Shown here piece by piece: positions 6,837 to 13,965 of a stretch of 23,115 bases of DNA (the stretch's first letter is position 1; every line of letters begins with the position of its first letter). The notes beneath the pieces are model-generated. The model made no database searches, had not been told where the DNA came from, and saw only the letters and a list, made by a program, of their open reading frames with translations. Both the position numbers and the translations under genes were made by a program. Where the stretch lies: the IMG/VR virus record IMGVR_UViG_3300032105_000054, positions 1 through 23,115 of that record; one strand, given 5' to 3'. This stretch comes from a virus.

Positions 6837-8315
6837 CTAAGTCAGACGATCAAGTTTCGATCCAGCATAATGACAGTAGGCACTGACCGCTGCCCAGACG
6901 GTATCTGTAACTCCGACCAAAGTACACTCAGTCATCAACTCATTATCTCCTGCCATCTCATAATCGGTGACCCTAACATTCACCACCAACGAGAAGAAGC
7001 TGTCTGGATTAGTAGCCGCTGCGTCGTTTTTATAACGATCCATAGCGACCGGAGGATCAAGTCGATAATCATCATAGACATCATCACTGAAGTCTACAGC
7101 AGCCCCACTGATTCCCCAGAACCAGGCAATGAGAAGTGGATCTCCTGCTAGGAATCTAGTGATCATGTAGTTAGTCTCTCCAGCGGCTTGCCCAACACCG
7201 ATTGTAGCTTGACTATAAGGAATAGTGACAGAGCCTTCGACCGTCAATCTCCCCAAGTGAGCTGAGACAGCAACGTCGTCATTATAGAAGTTGAATACGA
7301 CGTTGTTGGTCAAGGTGAATGAGATGGTCGGTGATTTTACATCTACCCACTCAGCCTTGGCAATAGTGGCTACTGCGTCTGGTCCTTCGTCCACAAGAGT
7401 ATCAGTGGCAACAAGAGTGATTGTATTATCTCTTCCAGTAATACCAACATCCGTGATCGTGAGGATTTCATATTGACCATCATTCAATGCAGAGCCTACG
7501 ACAGTAATCTTATCCCCGACCGCAAGTCCATTAACCGTGAAGTCTCCAGGGGCCGCAACAGTAATGGTTCTACCGGCAGCTGCGAACTGCAAATCGCCTA
7601 CTGCGTCAGTGTATTCCTTGGTAGTGGTAAAAACATCTAAGAAAGCGATCGTGGAGTCCTGATACTTAAGTGACTTCTCAATGTCAAAACTGTTTTCCAC
7701 ATTACCAACAACACCTGACAGATCCTTCTGGGCCCATTCAGCTGCCTTCATAACAGCTTCCATGTTGAGAACCCCACCCGTTTCTCCCGTGAATGTCAAC
7801 GAAGCAGCCAGCGTCCCACTTGCCAACTGGTCAATGTCACCTGCTCCACCCGTAGGCTGGAGGAACCGAACAATGTGGGCCCACGTATCAGTGGTAGCCA
7901 CTACGTAAGGGATGTTCGATAGAACGTTGTTGGCAGCCGTCTGTGCGGCCGCTGCCTCTGAGGCCCCACTCTGGAAGAACAGAGGCAACATAGCAGCTAT
8001 GTTATAAGCGTGCGCTTCCATGGGTAGAGTGAACTCAGCAGGTTCGCCCGTTTGGACCGTATTGTATTCCCTGAGATGCCGAGGCGAAATACCTCGGGCC
8101 TGCTCAGAGTCTATAGAACCTGAGGGCGATTTCAAGTTTGCATGGTCTGTAAGAGGCAAAGCAAACTTAGCCGAATCGGCCCCGTTCCCCTGAATCCCAG
8201 TCTTGGTAGCTGCAAAATCAGGATCGGTGGCCACATGTGTGGCAAGAGTCACACCAGCATCGGGGGTAGTGACCTCAATGCCATATATATCTTGCCAAAT
8301 ACTACGATCAGCCAT
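6837..8315 (-). CDS. Major tail tube protein
   Basis: A 492-residue protein with ATG at 8315 behind AAGGAG. It is rich in beta-prone, Thr/Asp/Ala-containing sequence. The N-terminal half has FTLPMEAHAYNIAAMLPLFF and LAASLTFTGETGGVLN, and a C-terminal part has ISFTLTNNVVFNFYND and LTVEGSVTIPYSQ, matching the pattern of siphovirus tail tube proteins. An extra beta-rich module around residues 240-320 (TITVAAPGDFTVNGLAVGDK) looks like a surface-exposed insertion. Its place just before the chaperone pair and tape measure gene supports the tail tube assignment. There is no evidence of a contractile sheath gene next to it. The gene ends with TAG. Confidence 0.8.
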   Translation of the reverse strand: MADRSIWQDIYGIEVTTPDAGVTLATHVATDPDFAATKTGIQGNGADSAKFALPLTDHANLKSPSGSIDSEQARGISPRHLREYNTVQTGEPAEFTLPMEAHAYNIAAMLPLFFQSGASEAAAAQTAANNVLSNIPYVVATTDTWAHIVRFLQPTGGAGDIDQLASGTLAASLTFTGETGGVLNMEAVMKAAEWAQKDLSGVVGNVENSFDIEKSLKYQDSTIAFLDVFTTTKEYTDAVGDLQFAAAGRTITVAAPGDFTVNGLAVGDKITVVGSALNDGQYEILTITDVGITGRDNTITLVATDTLVDEGPDAVATIAKAEWVDVKSPTISFTLTNNVVFNFYNDDVAVSAHLGRLTVEGSVTIPYSQATIGVGQAAGETNYMITRFLAGDPLLIAWFWGISGAAVDFSDDVYDDYRLDPPVAMDRYKNDAAATNPDSFFSLVVNVRVTDYEMAGDNELMTECTLVGVTDTVWAAVSAYCHYAGSKLDRLT

Positions 8316-8368
8316 GAGTTAATCTCCTTAATGAACTAATTTAATGGAAGTCCTATTTTGGTACTTCC

Positions 8369-8704
8369 TTAATTGCGTGATTTTCTATATCTTGGCTTAC
8401 GTGCAGACCCTGCTTCTTCATCCACTCCTTCACTGGAGGAATCAGCCTCCTCAGAATCAGAAGCTTCATTAGCCCTAACATTAGAACTATCAGGTTCTGA
8501 TTCCTGAGTAGCAGAAGGCTCGTTACTGGACGGTACCTTACCAACTATCTCGTAGGACCCCTTCAACAGGTGTCTCAGGTCTCCTTCGTTAATTTCTACT
8601 TCCTCTCCACCGAGCAATCTAGACCGGAGTTCGGCTGGCCTATTCAAAAACTGTTGATGAAATCTAATCCCACGGCCCTTACCTTTGATTACTACATTAC
8701 CCAT
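8369..8704 (-). CDS. Small protein with acidic low-complexity tail
   Basis: A 111-residue protein starting at an ATG behind GAGGTAATC. Residues 1-55 are probably folded (VVIKGKGRGIRFHQQFLNRP and a DLRHLLKGSYEIV segment). Residues 58-100 are Ser/Glu/Asp-rich and probably disordered, and the last ten are basic (RKPRYRKSRN). I do not recognise the family. It sits between the tail terminator-like gene and the tail tube gene, so it is likely a tail or connector accessory protein. Confidence is good for the gene and low for the role. Confidence 0.75.
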   Translation of the reverse strand: MGNVVIKGKGRGIRFHQQFLNRPAELRSRLLGGEEVEINEGDLRHLLKGSYEIVGKVPSSNEPSATQESEPDSSNVRANEASDSEEADSSSEGVDEEAGSARKPRYRKSRN

Positions 8705-8779
8705 GATTACCTCCTATAACTTCATTGTGATCAGACAAGAACCAATTTATCAATCTCAGAATTAAAAGCCAACCATAAC

Positions 8780-9730
8780 TTAGGCTGGAACTGGTAAAGC
8801 CTCTATACTCTCAATATCAATATTTAACGAGCTACCATAGAGTAATTGATTATTGATGGTCAGTTGACCAAAGATCATACCCCTGTAATCGAAGTGTGCA
8901 GCCCTGCCATCCAGATCCTTATTAGCAAAGAATATTCTTCTGCACATATCAACTATCTTTAGGTTCTGCTCCAATGCATCACTCCTATCCAAAAGTTTGC
9001 TCAATACATAAACGTTCACTGAACGAGTCACTTGATCTCGCCCGGTATATTTATGAGATCTGGTCTCCCCCTCGATCCCCACAAACAAAACCGGGTAAAT
9101 CGGCTGAGGGGGAAGGGTGAAACTTTTGAAACTTCTAGTGCTAGAGAGAAAACTCTCGACCCCCACATTATATTTTTTAAAAGTCGAGGTGAGAGTGTCT
9201 ACTAAAGTCTTAGCGTCGGATTCAACCAATTGAGAAGAAGAAGTGCCTCCTACATCGTCGTGGAGCCCATCTCGACTATAACAGTCAAGTTCTATTGAGG
9301 CAGAGCTAATGAATCCATTTCTATAAGGAGTAGGATTGCTTCCGGGGACTATGTTCTCCATCAAGGTCTCATATACCATATCAACTTCGGTATCTGGATC
9401 TGGGATCAACCAATCTGAGGCATTTGTTACAAACAGATCCTTGACCTTCTCGACGATCCCCATAGACGACCGCATAGAAGCTTTACTTTTGCCTTTATGG
9501 GAAAAGGTTTCTATCCGAATCCTCCGGATATTATTCATAACTCCGTTCCAGATGCTGTCAGATCTTTCTTCAATAGGTAAAACGGAGACCACAGGATACT
9601 TCATTGGATTATGGGCCGGACCGAGATAGACCCTCTCAACACTAGTAAGAGTCCCCCCGGTCATAGTCTGGGTTCGAATAGTCTTTTGAACAGACTGTAG
9701 AAGTCTCAGCATGGTCACTGACTCAGACAT
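8780..9730 (-). CDS. Tail terminator/completion-like protein with apparent tandem duplication
   Basis: A 316-residue protein, ATG at 9728-9730, with AAGGAG ten bases upstream inside the end of the preceding ORF. The first half (residues 1-153) contains NPMKYPVVSVLPIEERSDS, an RRIRIETFS strand and ends in ASIELDCYSRD. The second half (165-316) repeats this layout with QPIYPVLFVGIEGETRSH, a RSVNVYVLSK strand and SLNIDIESIEALP. This YPV...VNV...NID pattern is that of small tail terminator/completion proteins of about 130-150 residues, so the protein looks like two copies fused by a Ser/Gly linker (GGTSSSQ). Its position between connector-type genes and the tail tube gene fits a tail-to-head joining role. 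The assignment rests on pattern and context. Confidence 0.65.
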   Translation of the reverse strand: MSESVTMLRLLQSVQKTIRTQTMTGGTLTSVERVYLGPAHNPMKYPVVSVLPIEERSDSIWNGVMNNIRRIRIETFSHKGKSKASMRSSMGIVEKVKDLFVTNASDWLIPDPDTEVDMVYETLMENIVPGSNPTPYRNGFISSASIELDCYSRDGLHDDVGGTSSSQLVESDAKTLVDTLTSTFKKYNVGVESFLSSTRSFKSFTLPPQPIYPVLFVGIEGETRSHKYTGRDQVTRSVNVYVLSKLLDRSDALEQNLKIVDMCRRIFFANKDLDGRAAHFDYRGMIFGQLTINNQLLYGSSLNIDIESIEALPVPA

Positions 9731-9735
9731 CTAAT

Positions 9736-10074
9736 TTAGCTCCTTAAGTGCCTATTGAATTTGAATAGCATGGATTCAGGGATGTAAGGTTCAATTCTCT
9801 CCCGAAAATGAACAGAGCCGTGATCAAGGGTTAATCTTGCATTCTTTCTTCTTGAATTTAAACTTCCATCTCCCAAGACTGTACCTACTAGTAAATCCCG
9901 CTGTTCTTCGATAGGGGTAAAATAACTGTAATCATGTGGACTATTAATTCCCAGAGCCCTAAGCTGTTGTCTGGCCCAACTACTACTATAGCCCATGACT
10001 CGGCTTATCGCCTGGTTAGATAAACCCTGGTCATGCAGGCGCTCTACTTTACTAACTTGTATAATCTCGTTCAT
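9736..10074 (-). pseudogene. Remnant homing endonuclease: helix-turn-helix plus one LAGLIDADG motif
   Basis: A 112-residue ORF with an N-terminal helix-turn-helix (residues about 15-42, LSNQAISRVMGYSSSWARQQ) and a LAGLIDADG motif at 61-72 (LLVGTVLGDGSL) followed by RLTLDHGSVHFRERIEPYI. Members of this class usually have 150 or more residues after the first motif, including a second motif. Here the protein stops 40 residues later, so the second half is missing. Its last codons contain the AAGGAG that serves the downstream tail terminator-like gene. It sits alone between two structural genes, as a decayed mobile insertion would. It could still make a small DNA-binding protein through the helix-turn-helix. 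Confidence 0.7.
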
Positions 10075-10154
10075 TTTCTCTACTCACCAGACATTTTCAA
10101 TAATGCCCAGAAGATCAATGTGGGGGTGTTTTCAGTAACACCTAAGAGCTCAGA

Positions 10155-10943
10155 TCAGACTAAATCCCCTTTCGCTGCAGGCCATTCCAAGTCCCTGTAA
10201 TCCGTAATATCTCTCCCATACTCGTCAACTTCATAATCAACTTGGACTGGGTCAAGGTCCCTAGCAACCATAGCCTTACCCGGGATAGTAATAATCCCTT
10301 GTTGAAGAGCCCTGACCAAACGATCGTAGAGTCGTGTGTACCTTTGAGAAGTAGCTGAAGCATCAGGGACTTCTTCGGTAAAAATAGTATCTAGGATGTT
10401 TGTCGCTGCCAATAAGGCACTGAGATGGACAATCATCCCCGGATAGTTATGAACCCGTATGTAATGGACATCTTCTTTAGCAAATACCCCATTCCAGAGT
10501 TGACTAGGAATGGTCAGGAAGGTGTCCGTAGTTGTGAAAGAGGCAGACTTAGTTCCGCTCCCCTGGTCACCCGTCAGTTCACTCTCTACATCAAAAGCAG
10601 TATCAGAGGTAAACTCAAGTCTATATACCTGAGAAAAAAGAAGTTCAGAAGCCTCAAGCACTGTAAGCTTGTTAGCCCCTGTCGCATCCTGCAAAAGTAA
10701 AGTCCCAGCTCCTTGATTATAAATAGGAGATGGAGGAGCAGGCTGATCAACCCTAGGTGTCTCAGTCAAGTCAGTACCATAATGAAGCTCAAGCTGACCT
10801 CTAAGCTGAGAATCATTCCTGAGAATGAATGCTCTTATCTGCTGAGGATCCAAGACATTGAACTCTTTAGCTTCATCATCAAAGAGCTGCGGAATTAAAT
10901 CCACGATATCTAGATATGTTGAAATAGCTTCAAGAACGGGCAT
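10155..10943 (-). CDS. Putative head-tail connector/adaptor protein
   Basis: A 262-residue protein, ATG at 10943 behind GGAG. The N-terminus (residues 1-60) is helical, with YLDIVDLIPQLFDDEAKEF and a QQIRAFILRNDSQL helix. The middle (about 75-165) is a beta-rich insertion (LLLQDATGANKLTVLEASEL). The C-terminal half returns to helix (LSALLAATNILDTIF, YTRLYDRLVRALQQGIITI). A helical core that covers the start and the end and is split by a beta domain resembles adaptor proteins that bind below the portal. Position after the capsid module and before the tail terminator agrees. No motif is diagnostic, so the role is an inference. Confidence 0.55.
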   Translation of the reverse strand: MPVLEAISTYLDIVDLIPQLFDDEAKEFNVLDPQQIRAFILRNDSQLRGQLELHYGTDLTETPRVDQPAPPSPIYNQGAGTLLLQDATGANKLTVLEASELLFSQVYRLEFTSDTAFDVESELTGDQGSGTKSASFTTTDTFLTIPSQLWNGVFAKEDVHYIRVHNYPGMIVHLSALLAATNILDTIFTEEVPDASATSQRYTRLYDRLVRALQQGIITIPGKAMVARDLDPVQVDYEVDEYGRDITDYRDLEWPAAKGDLV

Positions 10944-11074
10944 CTATTTCTCCATCGTTCAATTGTAATATGTTTCAATACCTCACTCGACCAGAAGACA
11001 GGGCGCTACAGCTCATAGTGCTCGTCTCCATTTGTGTTATAATATAAATTATAAAATAGCAGCCTCACAACACT

Positions 11075-11386
11075 TTAGAGATTAGAAAACACCTCAAAAG
11101 ACCCGATATCTGATTTCCAATCTCCAGACGTCAAGGCTACTCGAGCTTGTATCTCCCAAATCCCTACTTCATCAAGATCATTTGCAACAGTAACATATTT
11201 GATCTTCCCATCTACTCCATCAGTATTAAACACAGCAGCTTTGGTTTTTATACTACCCTTAGGAGGCTTAAGGATAATCTGCTTCGTAATTGTAGCGGAA
11301 GAGACATCCACCGCCCCCGTGCCGTCCTTGAATGTAACGAGAAATACAGTACCAATATCACCCTCATGGATCTCATTAGCGCTCAT
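11075..11386 (-). CDS. Small beta-rich virion protein, possibly Ig-like/baseplate-type domain
   Basis: A 103-residue protein starting MSANEIHEGDIGTVFLVTF. It contains DGTGAVDVSSATITKQIIL, then FNTDGVDGKIKYVTV and VGIWEIQARVAL, ending in GSFEVFSNL. This succession of strands, with a DG-GK-Y hairpin and a GxWxxxxxV strand, is typical of small immunoglobulin-like domains on phage virions, and recalls the N-terminal domain of BppU-type baseplate proteins. The start ATG overlaps the TGA of the preceding small ORF (ATGA), so the two are translationally coupled. The exact role is unknown. Confidence 0.7.
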   Translation of the reverse strand: MSANEIHEGDIGTVFLVTFKDGTGAVDVSSATITKQIILKPPKGSIKTKAAVFNTDGVDGKIKYVTVANDLDEVGIWEIQARVALTSGDWKSDIGSFEVFSNL

Positions 11387-11511
11387 AATTCTAACTCGTG
11401 TTCACTAGACTGATCAATATGCTTGTCCAAGGCAACCGTGGGTTTAATGAAAAGGTCAAGCTCTACCTGCCGGTTTATTTGCAAGTCAAACTCTATCTGA
11501 TCAGCGCTCAA
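11383..11511 (-). CDS. Small 42-residue ORF with a 10-residue repeat, unknown
   Basis: I read this ORF directly: it starts with TTG at 11509-11511, seven bases after GGAG, and its TGA overlaps the ATG of the next gene. The product begins MSADQIEFDLQINR and contains two successive units, QIEFDLQINR and QVELDLFIKP, then VALDKHID. The DNA shows the repeat as related segments at 11455-11469 and 11485-11499, 30 bases apart. It resembles nothing I know. Coupling on its downstream side and a good ribosome binding site make it a likely gene despite its size. Confidence 0.5.
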   Translation of the reverse strand: MSADQIEFDLQINRQVELDLFIKPTVALDKHIDQSSEHELEL

Positions 11512-11531
11512 GATCAAACTCCACTAGTTGC

Positions 11532-11732
11532 TCAATAACTGTATGGGACGGTCAGAAAAGTGGCCCCACCATCTATTGAAAAGTATAGGTCTTGAGTCTT
11601 ATGTCGGTTATATAACCGAATGGCCCGGCTCTTCTTCTTGAAAGTTTTCACGGTGATTGCTGTTGTACCTACTGAGCCAACAGCATGGCCATAAATACCA
11701 CCAACGGCTTGAGCCTGAGATAGCGCCCCCAT
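11532..11732 (-). CDS. Small structural protein of unknown function
   Basis: A 66-residue protein with a strong ribosome binding site (AAGGAGG, ATG at 11732). The N-terminus is Gly/Ala-rich (GALSQAQAVGGIYGHAVGSVG) and the C-terminus is beta-prone: SRAIRLYNRHKTQDLYFSID followed by GGATFLTVP. The phrase of a strand, a short loop and then SxDGGATFLxVP occurs in small virion accessory proteins. It lies between the capsid and connector genes, so a head accessory role is likely but not shown. Confidence 0.7.
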   Translation of the reverse strand: MGALSQAQAVGGIYGHAVGSVGTTAITVKTFKKKSRAIRLYNRHKTQDLYFSIDGGATFLTVPYSY

Positions 11733-11947
11733 AAATTTATTCCTCCTTAATTTTGACCTTTCATCGTCCTACCTGACTTCACCTGGTCCTTAATAAAACG
11801 TGACGTCCGGTACAAGAAGTAGCCGGAATATTTCCCTTTCAATCTCACATTTACTATAGGCTAAAACATCCACTGTATTCACTTTAACGCTCGGATACCG
11901 AGCCGACAAAAAGTCGAGTCGGTATCCGAATACGTAGAGAGGATAGG
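11733..11947. other. Gap between small head genes, with one strong hairpin
   Basis: No convincing gene is visible. The segment holds the ribosome binding site of the 66-residue ORF at its low end and a strong inverted repeat at 11892-11928. One minus-strand frame is open for about 56 codons but lacks a start with a ribosome binding site. Confidence 0.6.
11892..11928. other. Imperfect 14-bp stem-loop, terminator-like without a U tract
   Basis: CGGATACCGA (11892-11901) pairs perfectly with TCGGTATCCG (11919-11928). A further four base pairs (CGAC/GTCG) close a loop of five adenines after a two-base internal mismatch. On the minus strand the sequence after the stem is AGCGTTAAAG, so there is no run of U and a classical intrinsic terminator is unlikely. 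It could be an RNA-stability or processing element downstream of the capsid transcript, or a protein-binding site. Confidence 0.6.
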
Positions 11948-12049
11948 TTAGGATTCAGCAGCCTCTGAGCCCACCACTTCATCCTCTTCACTAAGGTCAT
12001 CATAGGACTCCCCTTCGAAGACAGCTTCTAGCTCTTCAGAGACTTCGGG
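11948..12049 (-). other. Open extension after an in-frame amber codon: acidic tail
   Basis: After the TAG at 12050-12052 the same frame stays open for 33 codons to a TAA at 11948-11950. The would-be extension begins PEVSEELEAVFEGESYDDLS and is strongly acidic, protein-like sequence that would suit the C-terminal tail of the preceding small gene. Either a nonsense mutation has truncated that gene, or some ribosomes read through the amber codon. Confidence 0.55.
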
Positions 12050-12247
12050 CTATGGTTCTACAAGTGCGTCGTCAAGATTAATAGCGTCAACTACACCCTC
12101 ACCATATGCTTCATCCAGTTCTTCTTGGGTGAATGGAATGGGATCCCCACCTATCTGGGGATGAAATACCAGGCGGCCGTTCCGATAGGTACCCATACGC
12201 TCTCGCTTGGTAAAGTATGTACGTACTGGTGCTTTCTTCTTTGCCAT
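12050..12247 (-). CDS. Small protein after the capsid gene, ends at an amber codon
   Basis: A 65-residue protein starting MAKKKAPVRTYFTKRERMGT. The N-terminal 30 residues are basic and the rest acidic (PFTQEELDEAYGEGVVDA, ending DDALVEP). It lies directly downstream of the major capsid gene, where head accessory or cement proteins are common. I do not recognise the family. The stop is TAG, and the same frame continues with 33 acidic codons to a TAA, so a full-length form would be about 99 residues. The ribosome binding site is weak compared with its neighbours (AAAGG about 12 bases upstream), and a stem-loop lies just before it at 12279-12302. Confidence 0.7.
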   Translation of the reverse strand: MAKKKAPVRTYFTKRERMGTYRNGRLVFHPQIGGDPIPFTQEELDEAYGEGVVDAINLDDALVEP

Positions 12248-12278
12248 GATAAAGAGATACCTTTCCTATCTACGGCCA

Positions 12279-12302
12279 GGGGAGAGGTTTTTGCCTCTCC
12301 CC
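12279..12302. other. Perfect 9-bp stem-loop between capsid gene and the next ORF
   Basis: GGGGAGAGG (12279-12287) pairs with CCTCTCCCC (12294-12302) around a six-base loop. It lies 23 bases past the capsid stop codon. On the minus strand it is followed by TGGCCGTAG and has no U tract, so it is not a standard intrinsic terminator. A stem at this place may protect the 3' end of abundant capsid mRNA or reduce read-through into the next genes. Confidence 0.6.
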
Positions 12303-12324
12303 GAACCTCAGATATATTCAGCCG

Positions 12325-13500
12325 TTAGACTGTGCTCTTGACGATGTACCGCCAATCAGTATGACCCACACCAGCGTGGTATGAAAACCTGAAACGAGCA
12401 ACGATCTGGTTAGTGAACGCCAGCTCACTGTCTGCTCCTTGTGAAGCAGTAGCGGGCATAAAGACGTTCAGCCAGAGCAGCTGCTTGTCAAAGGCACCCA
12501 AGTACCAGGTGGTAGTGTCTGCCAAGAAGATTGAAGATATAATGTTAAGATCCCCTGCCCCCAGATCCGCAATCGGATTAAAGGTCGGGATGTTGAGAGC
12601 ATCAGTGCTTCCCTTAGCCATCAACCAAGCACTCTTGAAGATCTCAGCAGCAGTGGCCTTGAGAGCAGTCGGGATCAAGACAACCGATGGTACCACGTCA
12701 ATGGGATTCCCTGCTTCGTCCACCATCTTAGCGAACAGCTGATAAACAGCGTCCACATCGGTATAGTCTACCAGGGCATTGGAAGCAACCAAGTTGTCAT
12801 TGACCTGAGTGTCCAGTGCCGTATGATCATCAGAGTACAGAGTGGCAGCCGCAAGAGCGGTACCCTTATGGATGGCCGCTTCTGAGGAAGTTTCCTCGAA
12901 AGCATCCCGGTTTACCACCTCTACCGTCTGAATGATCATCTTGGCCTTGTGCTGACCTCCAGCTCGCCCAATGTCTCTGGCTAACCGAAGAACTTCACCA
13001 GTCCGGTCTTCGAAGATAACTTCCCTTGTCAGTGAGATCATGCGACCAAAGTCTGCCATGATGATCTTCCAATCTTTCTCACCAAAGTCAGTCTCTTCAT
13101 AAGCCATCGCCTGACGCCTGAGCAATGGTGTAGCATCCGCAGCATTGAAACCAGCCACCAACTCAGAGTCCACGTGAGTAGCCTCCGATTCACTGACCAA
13201 ATTACCGACGTCCCCTATTGCCAGATTATACTCATCAAGGATGTCCTTGTGAATAATCTTCTGGGCAATAGTGGGGAAAGCAGAGGTATTAAGCCCCTCT
13301 GCAACGTCCACTGCTGACTCACCGAGATCAACGTCAACCAACTGGTCGAACAGCTGCCGGATCGAGAAGTCTGACGGTTTCAGTTTACCTGAGTCCAACA
13401 GGCCCTCTACTACCTCCCCAGCTGCCTGATATCCTAGACGGGTGTTACCACCAGCTTGCTCAACCTTTGAATCAACTAATTCACGGAGATTTTTCATCAA
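12325..13500 (-). CDS. Major capsid protein, HK97-like fold
   Basis: A 391-residue protein, first ATG at 13500 with AAGGAG nine bases upstream; a second ATG follows immediately. Features typical of HK97-fold capsids of large siphoviruses are a short N-terminal helical region, the sequence TDFGEKDWKIIMADFGRMIS followed by LTREVIFED (E-loop/spine helix region), PSVVLIPTALKATAAEIFKS in the A domain, and a beta-strand C-terminus ending FSYHAGVGHTDWRYI. It follows the protease/scaffold and decoration genes, the standard order. The protein forms the icosahedral shell. No N-terminal delta domain is obvious; the scaffold function probably lies in the C-terminal half of the protease gene. Length is in the normal range. 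Confidence 0.9.
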   Translation of the reverse strand: MMKNLRELVDSKVEQAGGNTRLGYQAAGEVVEGLLDSGKLKPSDFSIRQLFDQLVDVDLGESAVDVAEGLNTSAFPTIAQKIIHKDILDEYNLAIGDVGNLVSESEATHVDSELVAGFNAADATPLLRRQAMAYEETDFGEKDWKIIMADFGRMISLTREVIFEDRTGEVLRLARDIGRAGGQHKAKMIIQTVEVVNRDAFEETSSEAAIHKGTALAAATLYSDDHTALDTQVNDNLVASNALVDYTDVDAVYQLFAKMVDEAGNPIDVVPSVVLIPTALKATAAEIFKSAWLMAKGSTDALNIPTFNPIADLGAGDLNIISSIFLADTTTWYLGAFDKQLLWLNVFMPATASQGADSELAFTNQIVARFRFSYHAGVGHTDWRYIVKSTV

Positions 13501-13510
13501 TTCAGTCTCC

Positions 13511-13951
13511 TTATGCGCTAACTGGGAACAGTTTAGCTAACAGCAGTACGTCGACCAATACCTTCAATGAGGTCGTACCTGCGCCTTTGGTCTCCCAAGC
13601 CCATGCAATCGTGTTAAAGGCTGCATCAGCCTCGAGAGCTCCGCCGGCAACGTTATATTTCAAACCAGCCCCGAAGTTGTAAGCCGCAGAGACCACTGGG
13701 ACCTCGATGATGCATTGTGTGTAGACAAGCAAGTTGCTAGGACCATCAGCGTCCTCGGACAACATCCCACTAACACCAACGAATGTTGCATCGTCAGTGA
13801 CAGCAGCTAGCTTTTCTACGCCAGTTGCACCCGTTGACTTCAGAAAGTCTCCAATCTGAATATCATCTGCAGCTGTTATCTTCGCAAGGGTTACCCTTCC
13901 AAAGATCGAGTCTCCGGGCTGGTAGACAACAGTGGCTTTGACGTCAGCCAT
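13511..13951 (-). CDS. Head decoration / capsid stabilisation protein, putative
   Basis: A 146-residue, Ala/Val/Gly-rich beta protein, starting MADVKATVVYQPGDSIFGRV. The ATG at 13951 follows AGGGAGGG. The layout (an early GDFLKSTGATGVEKLAAVTD strand-turn segment, FVGVSGMLSEDADG, then EVPVVSAAYNFGAGLKYN) is that of DUF2190-like capsid decoration proteins, in which a short barrel domain binds the capsid surface. Its location between the protease/scaffold gene and the capsid gene is the usual one. The stop lies only ten bases from the capsid start, so the two are probably expressed together. Confidence 0.75.
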   Translation of the reverse strand: MADVKATVVYQPGDSIFGRVTLAKITAADDIQIGDFLKSTGATGVEKLAAVTDDATFVGVSGMLSEDADGPSNLLVYTQCIIEVPVVSAAYNFGAGLKYNVAGGALEADAAFNTIAWAWETKGAGTTSLKVLVDVLLLAKLFPVSA

Positions 13952-13965
13952 GGTTTATACCCTCC

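Noticed and set aside
11030-11065. AT-rich TATAAT-like segment as a promoter for the connector gene
   Set aside because: Several -10-like strings exist in the AT-rich stretch, but no -35 element stands at a proper distance, so a promoter cannot be supported.
11892-11928. Hairpin as an intrinsic terminator
   Set aside because: No run of U follows the stem on either strand, so it is listed only as a stem-loop.
11784-11950. Minus-strand frame of about 56 codons in the gap (product containing CEIEREIFRLLLVPDVTFY)
   Set aside because: The sequence looks partly protein-like, but it has no start codon with a ribosome binding site and crosses the strong hairpin at 11892-11928; an open run of this length is not rare by chance.
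12050-12052. Reassignment of TAG as a sense codon
   Set aside because: TAG ends the protease, portal, exonuclease and tail tube genes, in two cases right at or before the next gene start, so TAG acts as a stop in this genome.
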